A DNA stretch of 15,577 nucleotides from Mesorhizobium sp. (GTDB lineage Bacteria; Pseudomonadota; Alphaproteobacteria; Rhizobiales; Rhizobiaceae): the NCBI GenBank assembly GCA_030698645.1, contig JAUYMV010000374.1, forward strand, positions 1 through 15,577, in the 5' to 3' direction. The number at the start of each line of letters is the position of its first letter. Positions within the stretch are counted from its first letter, which is position 1. Of this stretch, positions 6,880 to 14,273 are shown piece after piece. The notes under the pieces are model-generated. The model saw only the letters and a program-made list of their open reading frames with translations, made no database searches and was not told the DNA's origin. The position numbers were made by a program, and so were the translations under genes.

Positions 6880-7239
6880 CTAAACCGGAAGCCCCGCAAT
6901 GCGTTCGGCCAGCGCCAGTCCCCAGACGCCCGCGGCGAGCAGGATCGAGATCAGCACGGCGAGCGAGCCGCAGTCCTTGGCGAGCTGGATATTGACGTTG
7001 AACTCCCGGCTGAACGCGTCGCAGGCCGCCTCGATGCCGGTGTTGAGGACCTCGACAAGAATCACAACCAGGATGATGCCGATCAGCAGCGCATAGCCGC
7101 GCCAGCTCGTCGCAAGCAGCCAGCCGACGGGAAGCGAGACGACGAGCAGGCCGATTTCCTGCTGGAACGCCTTTTCGCTGTGGATCAGCCGCCCGAAGGC
7201 GCGGATCGAGTTCTCGAATGCCTTGATCAGCCTGTGCAT
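6880..7239 (-). CDS. dgkA: Diacylglycerol kinase (prokaryotic DgkA type)
   Basis: Small integral membrane kinase, normally a homotrimer, that phosphorylates diacylglycerol (undecaprenol in some relatives) with ATP, returning lipid to phosphatidate synthesis. The 119-residue length fits the family. Three membrane segments are visible (about 30-43, 48-66 and 92-110). Family residues include Glu28 (FQQE), the catalytic stretch VEVLNTGIEAACD with Glu63 and Glu70, and AKDCGS (87-92), equivalent to the nucleotide-binding KD-GSAAV of E. coli. MHRLIKAFENS at 7239 was chosen as the start because it matches the family N-terminus. The ATG at 7299 would add 20 non-conserved residues and slightly overlap the upstream gene's stop. 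A GGGAGG lies about 12-14 bases before the chosen ATG. The gene sits between the dioxygenase-like gene and the hemerythrin gene. Confidence 0.92.
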   Translation of the reverse strand: MHRLIKAFENSIRAFGRLIHSEKAFQQEIGLLVVSLPVGWLLATSWRGYALLIGIILVVILVEVLNTGIEAACDAFSREFNVNIQLAKDCGSLAVLISILLAAGVWGLALAERIAGLPV

Positions 7240-7295
7240 CGACGAAACGCCCCTCCCGGCCTGTTCCGGTCGGGGACGTTTAGCGCATTCCGCGT

Positions 7296-8093
7296 TCAAT
7301 GGAACAGGTAGGAATCATAGGCGAAGAAGCCGAGCGCCTTGGAATCGTGCACGCGCTCGCCGGTCGCACCCTCGCCCGCCGCGCCATAGGCGAAGAAGAT
7401 CGGCATCAGATGCTCGTCGGTCGGATGGTTCTCCGTCGGGAACGGAGCCTGCTGTTTCCAGTCGAGAAGCGCCGCGCGGTCGCCCTCGGCAAGACGCTCG
7501 GCGAACCAGCCGGTGAAGGCGTCGACCTTGGCGACCAGGTCAGGATCGACCGCCTTGTCCTCGCGCATGGCCGAGAAGAAGGCACGCAGATTGTGCGTGA
7601 TGTGGCCGGAGCCGATCAAGAGCACGCCTTCGTCGCGCAACGGCGCCAGGGCTTGTCCGAGGGCGAAATGCCAGGCCGCATCGCGCGTCGGATCGATCGA
7701 AACCTGTACGATCGGGATGTCGGCCGCCGGGAAAGCCAGCAGCATCGGCGTCCAGGCACCGTGGTCGAAGCCGCGCTTGCCGATGGTGCAGGGTTTCAGC
7801 CCCGCCCTTTCGAGTAGGTCGACGACATGGGCAGCCAGCGCCGGATCTCCCGGCGCAGGATAAACCATCTTGTAGAGTTCCGGCTCGAAGCCACGGAAAT
7901 CGTAGATCATCTCGGGCTTTGGGTCGGTAACCACGACGACGCCATCGGTCTCGAAATGCGCCGAGACGAGGACGATCGCCTTGGGTTTCGGCAGCATCTC
8001 GGAGAGGTGCTCGAGAAAGCCGCGCGCTTCCAGGTCGCTGATGACGATGTTCGGTCCGCCGTGGGAAATGAAGAGGGTCGGCAATGGGGGCAT
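7296..8093 (-). CDS. DODA-type extradiol dioxygenase (LigB/YgiD family)
   Basis: 265-residue member of the class III extradiol ring-cleavage dioxygenase family, close to 4,5-DOPA dioxygenase (YgiD) proteins. These use a metal held by histidines to open catechol-type rings. Candidate ligand and active-site histidines are His11 (ISHGGP), His46 (SAHFE), His111 (GFDHGAWTPM), His164 and His167 (GSGHITHNL), and His223 and His228 (NHPTDEHLMP). The ATG at 8093 is preceded by AAGGAGAAA, a near-perfect ribosome-binding site and one of the strongest in the window. It heads an apparent minus-strand operon with dgkA and the hemerythrin gene. The physiological substrate is unknown; YgiD-like enzymes act on catechols in vitro. 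A 104-bp gap separates it from the Gfa-like gene upstream; I see no clear promoter there. Confidence 0.9.
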   Translation of the reverse strand: MPPLPTLFISHGGPNIVISDLEARGFLEHLSEMLPKPKAIVLVSAHFETDGVVVVTDPKPEMIYDFRGFEPELYKMVYPAPGDPALAAHVVDLLERAGLKPCTIGKRGFDHGAWTPMLLAFPAADIPIVQVSIDPTRDAAWHFALGQALAPLRDEGVLLIGSGHITHNLRAFFSAMREDKAVDPDLVAKVDAFTGWFAERLAEGDRAALLDWKQQAPFPTENHPTDEHLMPIFFAYGAAGEGATGERVHDSKALGFFAYDSYLFH

Positions 8094-8197
8094 GGAATTT
8101 CTCCTTGCCCCGCATATACGCCTCCCTACTCGGTTCCGGCAGATCGGCGCTTTGCGACGAAGCGTTCATCAATTGCGAACGCCGGTTGTCTTCTTGT

Positions 8198-8617
8198 TCA
8201 ATCCTCCGCGACGCGTATCGAGGGCGTCGAGCGCGCGAACTGCGGCAGGCCGTCCGCGATCCCGTAGTAGTCGCCCTTGTCGGCAACAAAGATGTGCACT
8301 TCGCCCGACAGTCCGCTCGGCTGGTCGAACGCGCCGGCGAGCACGGAAATGTCGTCGGCGCCATTCAATTGCCAGAACAGCGCGGAGCCGCATGTCCTGC
8401 AAAAGCCGCGGCGGGCCGAGGCCGAGGCAGCGAACCAGGTTATGCCATCGGCGCCATCGATCCGGATGGCGCTGGTCGGGACATTGGTGGCGGCATAGAA
8501 ATGCCCGGTCTGCTTGCGGCACTGCGAGCAATGGCAATAGATGACGCCGCGAAGCTCTCCCTCGACGTCGAAGCGGACGCCGCCGCAAAGACATGACCCC
8601 GTGTGTCGTTTCGTCAT
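8198..8617 (-). CDS. Gfa/CENP-V family zinc protein
   Basis: 139-residue protein of the glutathione-dependent formaldehyde-activating (Gfa) fold, which binds zinc through cysteines. The seven expected cysteines are present: Cys9 and Cys11 (CLCG), Cys28, Cys30 and Cys33 (CHCSQC), and Cys73 and Cys76 (CRTCGS). The family is large and mixed, and few members are proven S-hydroxymethylglutathione synthases. With no formaldehyde or glutathione dehydrogenase gene nearby, the substrate is open. The first ATG of the frame, at 8617, gives MTKRHTGSCLCGGVRF, the standard N-terminus; the ribosome-binding site is weak (GAGATGGG). It lies 165 bp downstream of ddl on the same strand. That gap is GC-rich and shows no gene or convincing terminator. 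Confidence 0.9.
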   Translation of the reverse strand: MTKRHTGSCLCGGVRFDVEGELRGVIYCHCSQCRKQTGHFYAATNVPTSAIRIDGADGITWFAASASARRGFCRTCGSALFWQLNGADDISVLAGAFDQPSGLSGEVHIFVADKGDYYGIADGLPQFARSTPSIRVAED

Positions 8618-8782
8618 CGGCGTTACCCATCTCGCATTCGCCGCGACTATGGCACGGACCGAAAGCGCCTGGCATCGAAGATTTCTGCACGCGGGTTCAG
8701 CGATCCGAAACTTGGGCCAAGCCGGCCGCCGCGGATCGACGTGCGCGCCGGGGGCCAGAGGGTGCGGACGACGGCCGGGCCG

Positions 8783-9859
8783 TCACCGGCGCGCGCGGGC
8801 GAGCCCGTGCGCCACGAGCCGGTCGATGACCTCGGCATAGCCGACGCCGCTTGCCGCCATCGCCTTGGAATACATGCTGATATCGGTGAAGCCGGGGATC
8901 GTGTTGATCTCGTTGACGAGCATCCGCATGTCTGCCGTCACGAAGAAGTCGACGCGCGCCATGCCGTCGCAGCCGACCGCCCGGAACGCATCGGCTGCCA
9001 TCTCGCGCAACCGGCCCTCGATCTCATTCGGCAGATCCGCCGGCACCATCAGCGCCGCGCCGTCCGCGTCGATATATTTCGCGTCGTAGCTGTAGAAACC
9101 GTGGCTTTCGGCCGGCGCGATCTCGCCCGGACGCGATACGAACAGCCCGCCTTCGGCATCCTCCAGCACGCCGCATTCGATCTCGCGGCCGCGGATGAAC
9201 TCTTCCGCCAGAAGCTTGCCGTCATGCCGGAAGCCTTCCACGAGCGCCGCCTCGTATTCGCCGGCCGTGGCCACCTTGCTGACGCCGACCGAGGATCCCT
9301 GCCGCGCCGGCTTGATGAAGACCGGCATGCCGAGCTCGCGTTCGAGATCGGCGAAGCCGGGCGCATTTGCCTTGTGGATGGTGACCGAGCGCGCCGTGGC
9401 GAGCCCTGCCTCGTTGAGCAGTCGCTTGGCGACGTCCTTGTCGAGCGCGATCGCCGACCCCAGGATTCCGCATCCGACGAGCGGCACGCGGGCGACTTCG
9501 GCAAGGCCCTGGACCGCCCCGTCCTCGCCATGCAGCCCGTGCAGGACCGGAAACAGGGCATCTATCCGCGGCAGTTCATGCGCCGCGCCGCCGGCCGGAA
9601 TGGCGACGATCCGCCCGAATCCGCCGGGGACGAGGCAGATCTCGGTTCCGTTTGCCGGCTTGGACAGCGCGCCGCCCGCGAACGTGCTCAGGAACCACCG
9701 TCCTTCGAGCGTCACGAAAACCGGCACCGCCTCGTATCTGACTGGGTCCAGCGCGCGCATTACATTGGTTGCCGACAGCACCGACACGTCATGTTCCGCC
9801 GACCGCCCCCCGAAAAGCACGGCCAGTCGAAGTCGGGTGGCGGGTAAGGCGTCGGTCAT
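8783..9859 (-). CDS. ddl: D-alanine--D-alanine ligase
   Basis: Cytoplasmic ATP-grasp enzyme joining two D-alanines for the peptidoglycan pentapeptide. At 358 residues it is close to DdlA-type length. Landmarks in order are FGGRSAEHDVSVLSA with the substrate-binding Glu22; VLHGLHGEDGAVQG (105-118); GCGILGSAIALDKDVAK (129-145); the ATP loop KPARQGSSVGVSK (183-195); EEFIRGREIECGVL (219-232); Tyr258 in FYSYDAKY; and the metal and phosphate-binding NEINTIPGFT (316-325) with MYSKAMAASG. The start at 9859 (MTDALPATRLRLAVLFGG) follows GGAG about 10 bases upstream. The frame runs open to 10276, but only through the divergent promoter region and antisense of the next gene. No other cell-wall or division gene is adjacent, so this is a stand-alone copy outside a dcw-type cluster. 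Confidence 0.95.
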   Translation of the reverse strand: MTDALPATRLRLAVLFGGRSAEHDVSVLSATNVMRALDPVRYEAVPVFVTLEGRWFLSTFAGGALSKPANGTEICLVPGGFGRIVAIPAGGAAHELPRIDALFPVLHGLHGEDGAVQGLAEVARVPLVGCGILGSAIALDKDVAKRLLNEAGLATARSVTIHKANAPGFADLERELGMPVFIKPARQGSSVGVSKVATAGEYEAALVEGFRHDGKLLAEEFIRGREIECGVLEDAEGGLFVSRPGEIAPAESHGFYSYDAKYIDADGAALMVPADLPNEIEGRLREMAADAFRAVGCDGMARVDFFVTADMRMLVNEINTIPGFTDISMYSKAMAASGVGYAEVIDRLVAHGLARARR

Positions 9860-9934
9860 GAAAGCAGCTCCGGAATGGCATCGCTGGCAAGGCTTAGAGA
9901 GTGACGATGGCGCTGCAAAGTCGAAAAGCGGACT

Positions 9935-9956
9935 ATTCAGGTCGTCTCCGCTGAAT
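9935..9956. promoter_or_regulatory. Dyad ATTCAG-N10-CTGAAT in the ddl/glutamine synthetase-like divergent region
   Basis: ATTCAG at 9935-9940 and CTGAAT at 9951-9956 are exact inverted repeats, with half-site centres 16 bp apart, a common geometry for a dimeric regulator. The site lies about 75 bp before ddl and about 130 bp before the glutamine synthetase-like gene. The rest of the 226-bp gap (9860-10085) shows no clear sigma70 promoter. The regulator is unknown. Confidence 0.3.
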
Positions 9957-10085
9957 CGCTTCGGTCCACCGCTAACCCTTCGAGGGACAAAAATATGCTG
10001 GCCGGCATCGCGAGAGCGCCGTCGCCCGGTGACGAGCGCCGATGCGACGGCTAGGCTTGGCACGCGACGATAAGGCGGGGGATAA

Positions 10086-11438
10086 ATGACAGACAGTAGC
10101 GAACTCGATCGATTCCTGGCGGAAAACCCCGCGACCACGCATCTCGACGCGGTGCTGTTCGACCTCTGCGGCAATGCATACGGCAAGCGCATGCCGCGCG
10201 CCCACATGGCAAGATTCTTCGACGCCGGGTCGCCGATCTGCGCGGCGATGTCGCTGGTCGACGTCCAGGGCAACACAGCCGACCCGATGGGCTACGGCTT
10301 TTCCGACGGCGACCCCGACGCCAACATCCGGCCGGTGCCCGGAACGCTGGTCGCCGTGCCCTGGGGCGACGGCCTGGCGCAGGTGTTGTGCGAGCCGCGC
10401 CATGCGGTCACCGGCGAGACCTTCTGGTACGATCCGCGCAGCGTGCTGGCGCGGACGGTCGCGCTGCTGCATGCGGCGGGCCTGCGTCCGGTCGTCGCCG
10501 TCGAACTCGAATTCTATCTGATCGACCAACAGCGCGGCGAGGACGGTGCGCCGCTGCCGGTCCGCTCGCCGCTGACCGGCAGCGCCGAGTCCGGCGGCAA
10601 GGTGCTGTCGCTTGCCAAGCTCGACGAATACCAGCCGGTCATCTCGGCGATCGAAGCCGCCTGCCGGATACAGAACCTGCCCTCCTCCACCATCATCAGC
10701 GAATACGGTGCCGGCCAGTTCGAGATCAATCTGGAGCATCGTGACGATCCGGTTCGCGCCGCCGACGAGGCGTGCCTGCTGCGCCGGGTCGTCCAGTCGG
10801 CGGTGCGCGGCTTCGGCATGGAGGCGACCTTCCTGTCGAAACCCTTCCCCGACCAGGCCGGCAGCGGCATGCATATCCATGCCAGCATGCTGGGCCCCGA
10901 CGGGGAAAGCCTGTTCGACGACCGGCGGCCGGACGGACAGAAGACGATTGGCCATGCGGTCGCAGGCCTGCAGGCGACGATGGCCGAGGGCATGGCGCTC
11001 TTCGCGCCCAACCTCAACGTCTTCCGTCGCTTCACCGCCAACAATTTCACGCCGGTGACGCGCGACTGGGGCGAGAACAACCGCTCGGTCGCATTCAGGG
11101 TTCCGGTGTCGTCCGGCGCGTCCAGGCGTATCGAGCACCGCATTTCGGGCGCCGAGGCGAACCCCTATCTGGCGCTTGCCGCGGTGCTGGCAGGCATGCA
11201 CCACGGTATCGAGAACCGGCTCGATCCCGGCGCCGCCCATACCGGCAATGCCGGTATCGAGATCGATCCAGCCCTGCCGATGACGCCCTGGGATGCGTTG
11301 CGCGCGCTACGCGCCGCGACGATCCTGCCCCGCTGGCTGGGCGACGACTATCCGGCGATCTATGCGAGCGTAAAGGAGGCCGAGTTCGCCGCCTTCATGC
11401 AACAGATCTCGCGCCGGGAGTACGATTGGTATCTGTGA
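10086..11438 (+). CDS. Glutamine synthetase family protein, gamma-glutamylpolyamine synthetase-like
   Basis: 450-residue ATP-dependent ligase of the glutamine synthetase superfamily, most like PuuA-type gamma-glutamylputrescine synthetases, which attach glutamate to an amine. Active-site stretches in order are VAVELEFYLID with Glu140 and Glu142; ISEYGAGQFEINLEH with Glu206 and Glu213; GSGMHIHAS with His263 and His265; NNRSVAFRVP (331-340); and RRIEHRISGAEANPYLA with Arg348, Glu350 and Arg352. The C-terminal Tyr adenylylation site of nitrogen-regulated GlnA is not seen, which supports a non-GlnA role. The ATG at 10086 follows GGGGGA. No other putrescine-pathway gene (oxidase, aldehyde dehydrogenase, hydrolase) is nearby, so the amine substrate is uncertain. 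Its stop lies 7 bp from that of the opposing flavoprotein gene. Confidence 0.85.
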   Translation: MTDSSELDRFLAENPATTHLDAVLFDLCGNAYGKRMPRAHMARFFDAGSPICAAMSLVDVQGNTADPMGYGFSDGDPDANIRPVPGTLVAVPWGDGLAQVLCEPRHAVTGETFWYDPRSVLARTVALLHAAGLRPVVAVELEFYLIDQQRGEDGAPLPVRSPLTGSAESGGKVLSLAKLDEYQPVISAIEAACRIQNLPSSTIISEYGAGQFEINLEHRDDPVRAADEACLLRRVVQSAVRGFGMEATFLSKPFPDQAGSGMHIHASMLGPDGESLFDDRRPDGQKTIGHAVAGLQATMAEGMALFAPNLNVFRRFTANNFTPVTRDWGENNRSVAFRVPVSSGASRRIEHRISGAEANPYLALAAVLAGMHHGIENRLDPGAAHTGNAGIEIDPALPMTPWDALRALRAATILPRWLGDDYPAIYASVKEAEFAAFMQQISRREYDWYL

Positions 11439-11445
11439 TCGCCGT

Positions 11446-12705
11446 TCAGGGCCTTGAGCGGTCCGGGCTGCGGACGTGTTCCGGCCTGACGCCCATGCCG
11501 ATGAGCCGCGCGGGGATGCGGCGAAGCATCGGAAACCGCGCCAGCATGCGGACCGGAAGCGGGGCGCGGACGGCCTGTCGCGCCGCCAGCGCCGGGGCGA
11601 GGACGCGGTTTTGCGCGAAGATCTGCGCCGCCTGGGTCAGGCGCGTCGGGAACAGGCGGCGGCGCTGCACTTCTGCCAGGTCATCGTTCGACAGTGTGCC
11701 GGACCGCAACGGCCCGGCAAGGATGTTGGCGGCGGCGACCGCGTCCTGGATGGCCAGATTGATGCCGACGCCGCCGACCGGCGACATGGCGTGGGCGGCG
11801 TCGCCAATGCAGAGGAAGCCGGGCCTGTGCCAGGTCGCCAGCCGGTCGACCGCGACGCTGAGCAGCTTGACGTCATCGAAACTGCGCAACTCGTCGGCGC
11901 GTTCGGTCGAAAACGGGAGCAATGGGGCGACCGTCGCCCGGAAGGCGTCGATGCCGCGCGCGCGGATCGCATCCGCGCCGCCCTTGGGGATCACATGGGC
12001 GCACTGCCAGTAATCGCCGCGATTGAGACGCACGAAGATGCTGCCATTGTCGAAACGCCCGCCCGTCTGGTCGGTGTCGGCGGGCTGGCGCGACAGGCGG
12101 AACCACAGCACGTCGATCGGCGCACCGAGATTCTGCACCGAAAGCCCGGCCCTGGCGCGCAGCCGCGAGTCGCGGCCTGTGCAGTCAACCACCAGCTCGG
12201 CTTTGACATGCAGCATGCCTTCGGCCGTCTCGGCGGCGACGCCGGCGACGCGGCCGTCATGCAGGATCAGGTCGGTTGCTTCGGCATTCATCCGGTGACG
12301 GAACCGCGGATAGCGCGACGCCTCGCCGGCGAGGAAGTTCAGGAAATCCCATTGCGGCATGAGCACGATGTAGGGATGGCGCACCGGCAGATGGCGGAAA
12401 TCCGCCATGATGCCCCCGGTGTCGCCGAACTGCCCGGCCAGTTCGTGCACCTTCTGGTGCGGCAGGGCGAGCAGCCGGTCGTCGAGGCCCAACTCGTGCA
12501 TGACCTCGAGGGTCGAGGGATGCAGCGTGTCGCCGCGGAAATCGCGCAGGAAGTCGGAATGCTTTTCGAGCACGACGACGTCGATGCCGGCGCGCGCCAA
12601 GAGCAGGCCGAGCATCATCCCGGCCGGCCCGCCGCCGGCGATGCAGCATTTTGTGGTCAGCGAAGCGGACGGCGAAACCGGAGTGGGTTCAGCCGTCCGA
12701 TCCAT
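11446..12705 (-). CDS. FAD-dependent monooxygenase-like oxidoreductase
   Basis: 419-residue flavoprotein of the group A aromatic hydroxylase fold (FAD_binding_3 type, related to UbiH and phenol hydroxylases). It has the N-terminal dinucleotide-binding motif IAGGGPAGMMLGLLLARAG (about 22-40), then EKHSDFLRDFRGD near the FAD ribose site. VDCTGRDSRLR stands at the position of the DG motif, with Thr-Gly-Arg-Asp in place of the usual Asp-Gly. The GD motif is CIGDAAHAMSPVGGVGINLA, followed by IQDAVAAAN. These enzymes usually hydroxylate aromatic or quinone-like compounds with NAD(P)H and oxygen; the substrate is unknown. The chosen ATG at 12705 lies 6 bp after the DAHP synthase stop, indicating co-transcription and probable translational coupling; its own ribosome-binding site is weak. 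It is not clearly a ubiquinone hydroxylase, because the canonical GQG-x-N-x-G stretch is replaced by GGVGINLA. Confidence 0.88.
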   Translation of the reverse strand: MDRTAEPTPVSPSASLTTKCCIAGGGPAGMMLGLLLARAGIDVVVLEKHSDFLRDFRGDTLHPSTLEVMHELGLDDRLLALPHQKVHELAGQFGDTGGIMADFRHLPVRHPYIVLMPQWDFLNFLAGEASRYPRFRHRMNAEATDLILHDGRVAGVAAETAEGMLHVKAELVVDCTGRDSRLRARAGLSVQNLGAPIDVLWFRLSRQPADTDQTGGRFDNGSIFVRLNRGDYWQCAHVIPKGGADAIRARGIDAFRATVAPLLPFSTERADELRSFDDVKLLSVAVDRLATWHRPGFLCIGDAAHAMSPVGGVGINLAIQDAVAAANILAGPLRSGTLSNDDLAEVQRRRLFPTRLTQAAQIFAQNRVLAPALAARQAVRAPLPVRMLARFPMLRRIPARLIGMGVRPEHVRSPDRSRP

Positions 12706-12711
12706 CGTCCA

Positions 12712-14085
12712 TCAGCCGTTGACGGCCTGCTTGACCGGCGCCTGCTTGCCCTTCTTCAGAAGCTCGCTGACCAGGAAGGCCAGTTCGATCGCCTGGTCGG
12801 CATTGAGGCGCGGGTCGCAATGCGTATGGTAGCGGTCCTGCAGTTCCTCGTCGCGGATGGCGCGGGCGCCGCCGGTGCATTCGGTGACGTTGTTGCCGGT
12901 CATCTCGATGTGGATGCCGCCCGGATGCGTGCCCTCGGCGCGGTGCACCTCGAAGAAGGCCTGAACCTCGCGCAGGATGCGGTCGAACGGCCGCGTCTTG
13001 TAGCCGGCCGCAGTGATCGTGTTGCCGTGCATCGGATCGCACGACCAGACGACGTTGCGGCCCTCCTTCTGCACTGCCCGGACAAGGCGCGGCAGGTGGT
13101 CGCCGACCTTGTCGTAGCCGAAGCGCGAAATCAGCGTCAGGCGGCCGGGCTCGTTGTCCGGGTTGAGCAGGTCGATCAGTTCGAGCAGTCCGTCGGCGGT
13201 CAGCGAGGGGCCGCATTTGAGGCCGAGCGGGTTCTTGATGCCGCGGCAATATTCGATATGCGCGTGGTCGGCCTGGCGCGTGCGGTCACCGACCCAGATC
13301 ATGTGGCCGGAGGTGGCGTACCAGTCGCCCGAGGTCGAATCGACGCGCGTCAGCGCCTCCTCGTAGCCGAGCAGCAGCGCCTCGTGGCTGGTGTAGAAAT
13401 CCGTCTCGCGCAGCGCATAATTGGTTTCGGACGTGATGCCGACGGCCGACATGAAATCCATCGTTTCGGTGATGCGGTTGGCCAACGCCTGGTAGCGCTC
13501 GCCCTGCGGGCTGTCGGCGACGAAGCCGAGCATCCAGCGATGCACGTTCTCGAGGCTCGCATAGCCGCCCTGCGCGAAGGCGCGCAGCAAGTTCAGCGTC
13601 GCCGCCGACTGCCGGTAAGCCATCTCCTGCCGGGCGGGATCGGGAATGCGCGACTTTTCGTCGAAATCGATGCCGTTGATGATGTCGCCGCGGTAGCTGG
13701 GCAGCGTCACGCCGTCCTTGGTCTCGTTGTCGGACGAGCGCGGCTTGGCGAACTGCCCCGCGATGCGGCCGACCTTCACCACCGGCTGCGAACCGGCGAA
13801 GGTGAGCACCACCGACATCTGCAGGAACACGCGGAAGAAGTCGCGGATGTTGTCGGCGCCGTGCTCGGCGAAGCTCTCCGCGCAGTCGCCGCCCTGCAGC
13901 AGGAAGGCGTTGCCGGCCGCGACCTGGGCCAGCTGCTTCTTCAGCTTGCGCGCCTCACCTGCAAAAACCAGCGGCGGAAAGGTCGACAGGCGCTTTTCGG
14001 TCTCGGCAAGGGCTGCCATGTCCGGATAGGCCGGGACCTGCTGGATCGGCTTGCCGCGCCAGGAATTCGGAGACCATTTCGCCAT
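12712..14085 (-). CDS. aroF: Class II 3-deoxy-7-phosphoheptulonate (DAHP) synthase
   Basis: First enzyme of the shikimate pathway, condensing phosphoenolpyruvate with erythrose 4-phosphate in the cytoplasm. The 457 residues are full length for the class II (plant and Mycobacterium type) family. Visible landmarks are [18 protein letters not shown] at the start; [12 protein letters not shown] with the metal-binding Cys68; [14 protein letters not shown] (104-117); [39 protein letters not shown]; and [15 protein letters not shown]. The start at 14085 matches the family; an ATG at 14127 would add 14 unlike residues. The ribosome-binding site is weak, and the leader carries a perfect inverted repeat (14105-14123). 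No tryptophan-rich leader peptide or attenuator is apparent. Gene names differ between genomes (aroF, aroG or aroH are all used for this class). Confidence 0.96.
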   Translation of the reverse strand: MAKWSPNSWRGKPIQQVPAYPDMAALAETEKRLSTFPPLVFAGEARKLKKQLAQVAAGNAFLLQGGDCAESFAEHGADNIRDFFRVFLQMSVVLTFAGSQPVVKVGRIAGQFAKPRSSDNETKDGVTLPSYRGDIINGIDFDEKSRIPDPARQEMAYRQSAATLNLLRAFAQGGYASLENVHRWMLGFVADSPQGERYQALANRITETMDFMSAVGITSETNYALRETDFYTSHEALLLGYEEALTRVDSTSGDWYATSGHMIWVGDRTRQADHAHIEYCRGIKNPLGLKCGPSLTADGLLELIDLLNPDNEPGRLTLISRFGYDKVGDHLPRLVRAVQKEGRNVVWSCDPMHGNTITAAGYKTRPFDRILREVQAFFEVHRAEGTHPGGIHIEMTGNNVTECTGGARAIRDEELQDRYHTHCDPRLNADQAIELAFLVSELLKKGKQAPVKQAVNG

Positions 14086-14104
14086 TGTCGCACCCGATAG
14101 TCTG

Positions 14105-14123
14105 TGCGGACACCGCGTCCGCA
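14105..14123 (-). promoter_or_regulatory. Perfect 7-bp inverted repeat in the DAHP synthase leader
   Basis: TGCGGAC (14105-14111) and GTCCGCA (14117-14123) are separated by 5 bases and end 19 bp before the DAHP synthase ATG. It could be an RNA stem in the leader or a protein-binding dyad. No T-run follows it. Role inferred from position only. Confidence 0.3.
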
Positions 14124-14131
14124 TCACGAGA

Positions 14132-14147
14132 TTGCCCGGTTGCCCGG
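14132..14147. repeat. Tandem 8-bp direct repeat upstream of DAHP synthase gene
   Basis: TTGCCCGG occurs twice back to back, at 14132-14139 and 14140-14147, in the 188-bp gap between the metal ATPase gene and the DAHP synthase gene. The rest of this gap contains a run of seven G at 14197-14203 and no convincing promoter or gene. The repeat may be a regulator site or chance in GC-rich DNA. Confidence 0.3.
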
Positions 14148-14273
14148 AAACGCGGTCCTATACAGGAAGCCGGATTGCACTTCCACCCCGGAATTCGGGG
14201 GGGCGGATTCGGGTCTTGGCCGGTCAGGAACGGCGTTGGGCACGGGCAGTTTATCACAAGGCGGGACCCGGCC

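Noticed and set aside
8791..8812. Near-perfect GC-rich inverted repeat at the 3' end of ddl
   Set aside because: It lies inside the last codons, before the stop, has no T-run and only a tiny loop. It reflects Arg/Ala-rich codons rather than a terminator.
10055..10070. Possible sigma54 promoter (TTGGCAC) before the glutamine synthetase-like gene
   Set aside because: The -24 half matches, but the required TTGC/TGC at -12 is replaced by GATAA.
11476..14100. 874-codon open frame on the plus strand opposite the flavoprotein and DAHP synthase genes
   Set aside because: Antisense shadow of two well-recognised genes in GC-rich DNA. Its composition is rich in Arg, Ala, Gly and His with no family resemblance.
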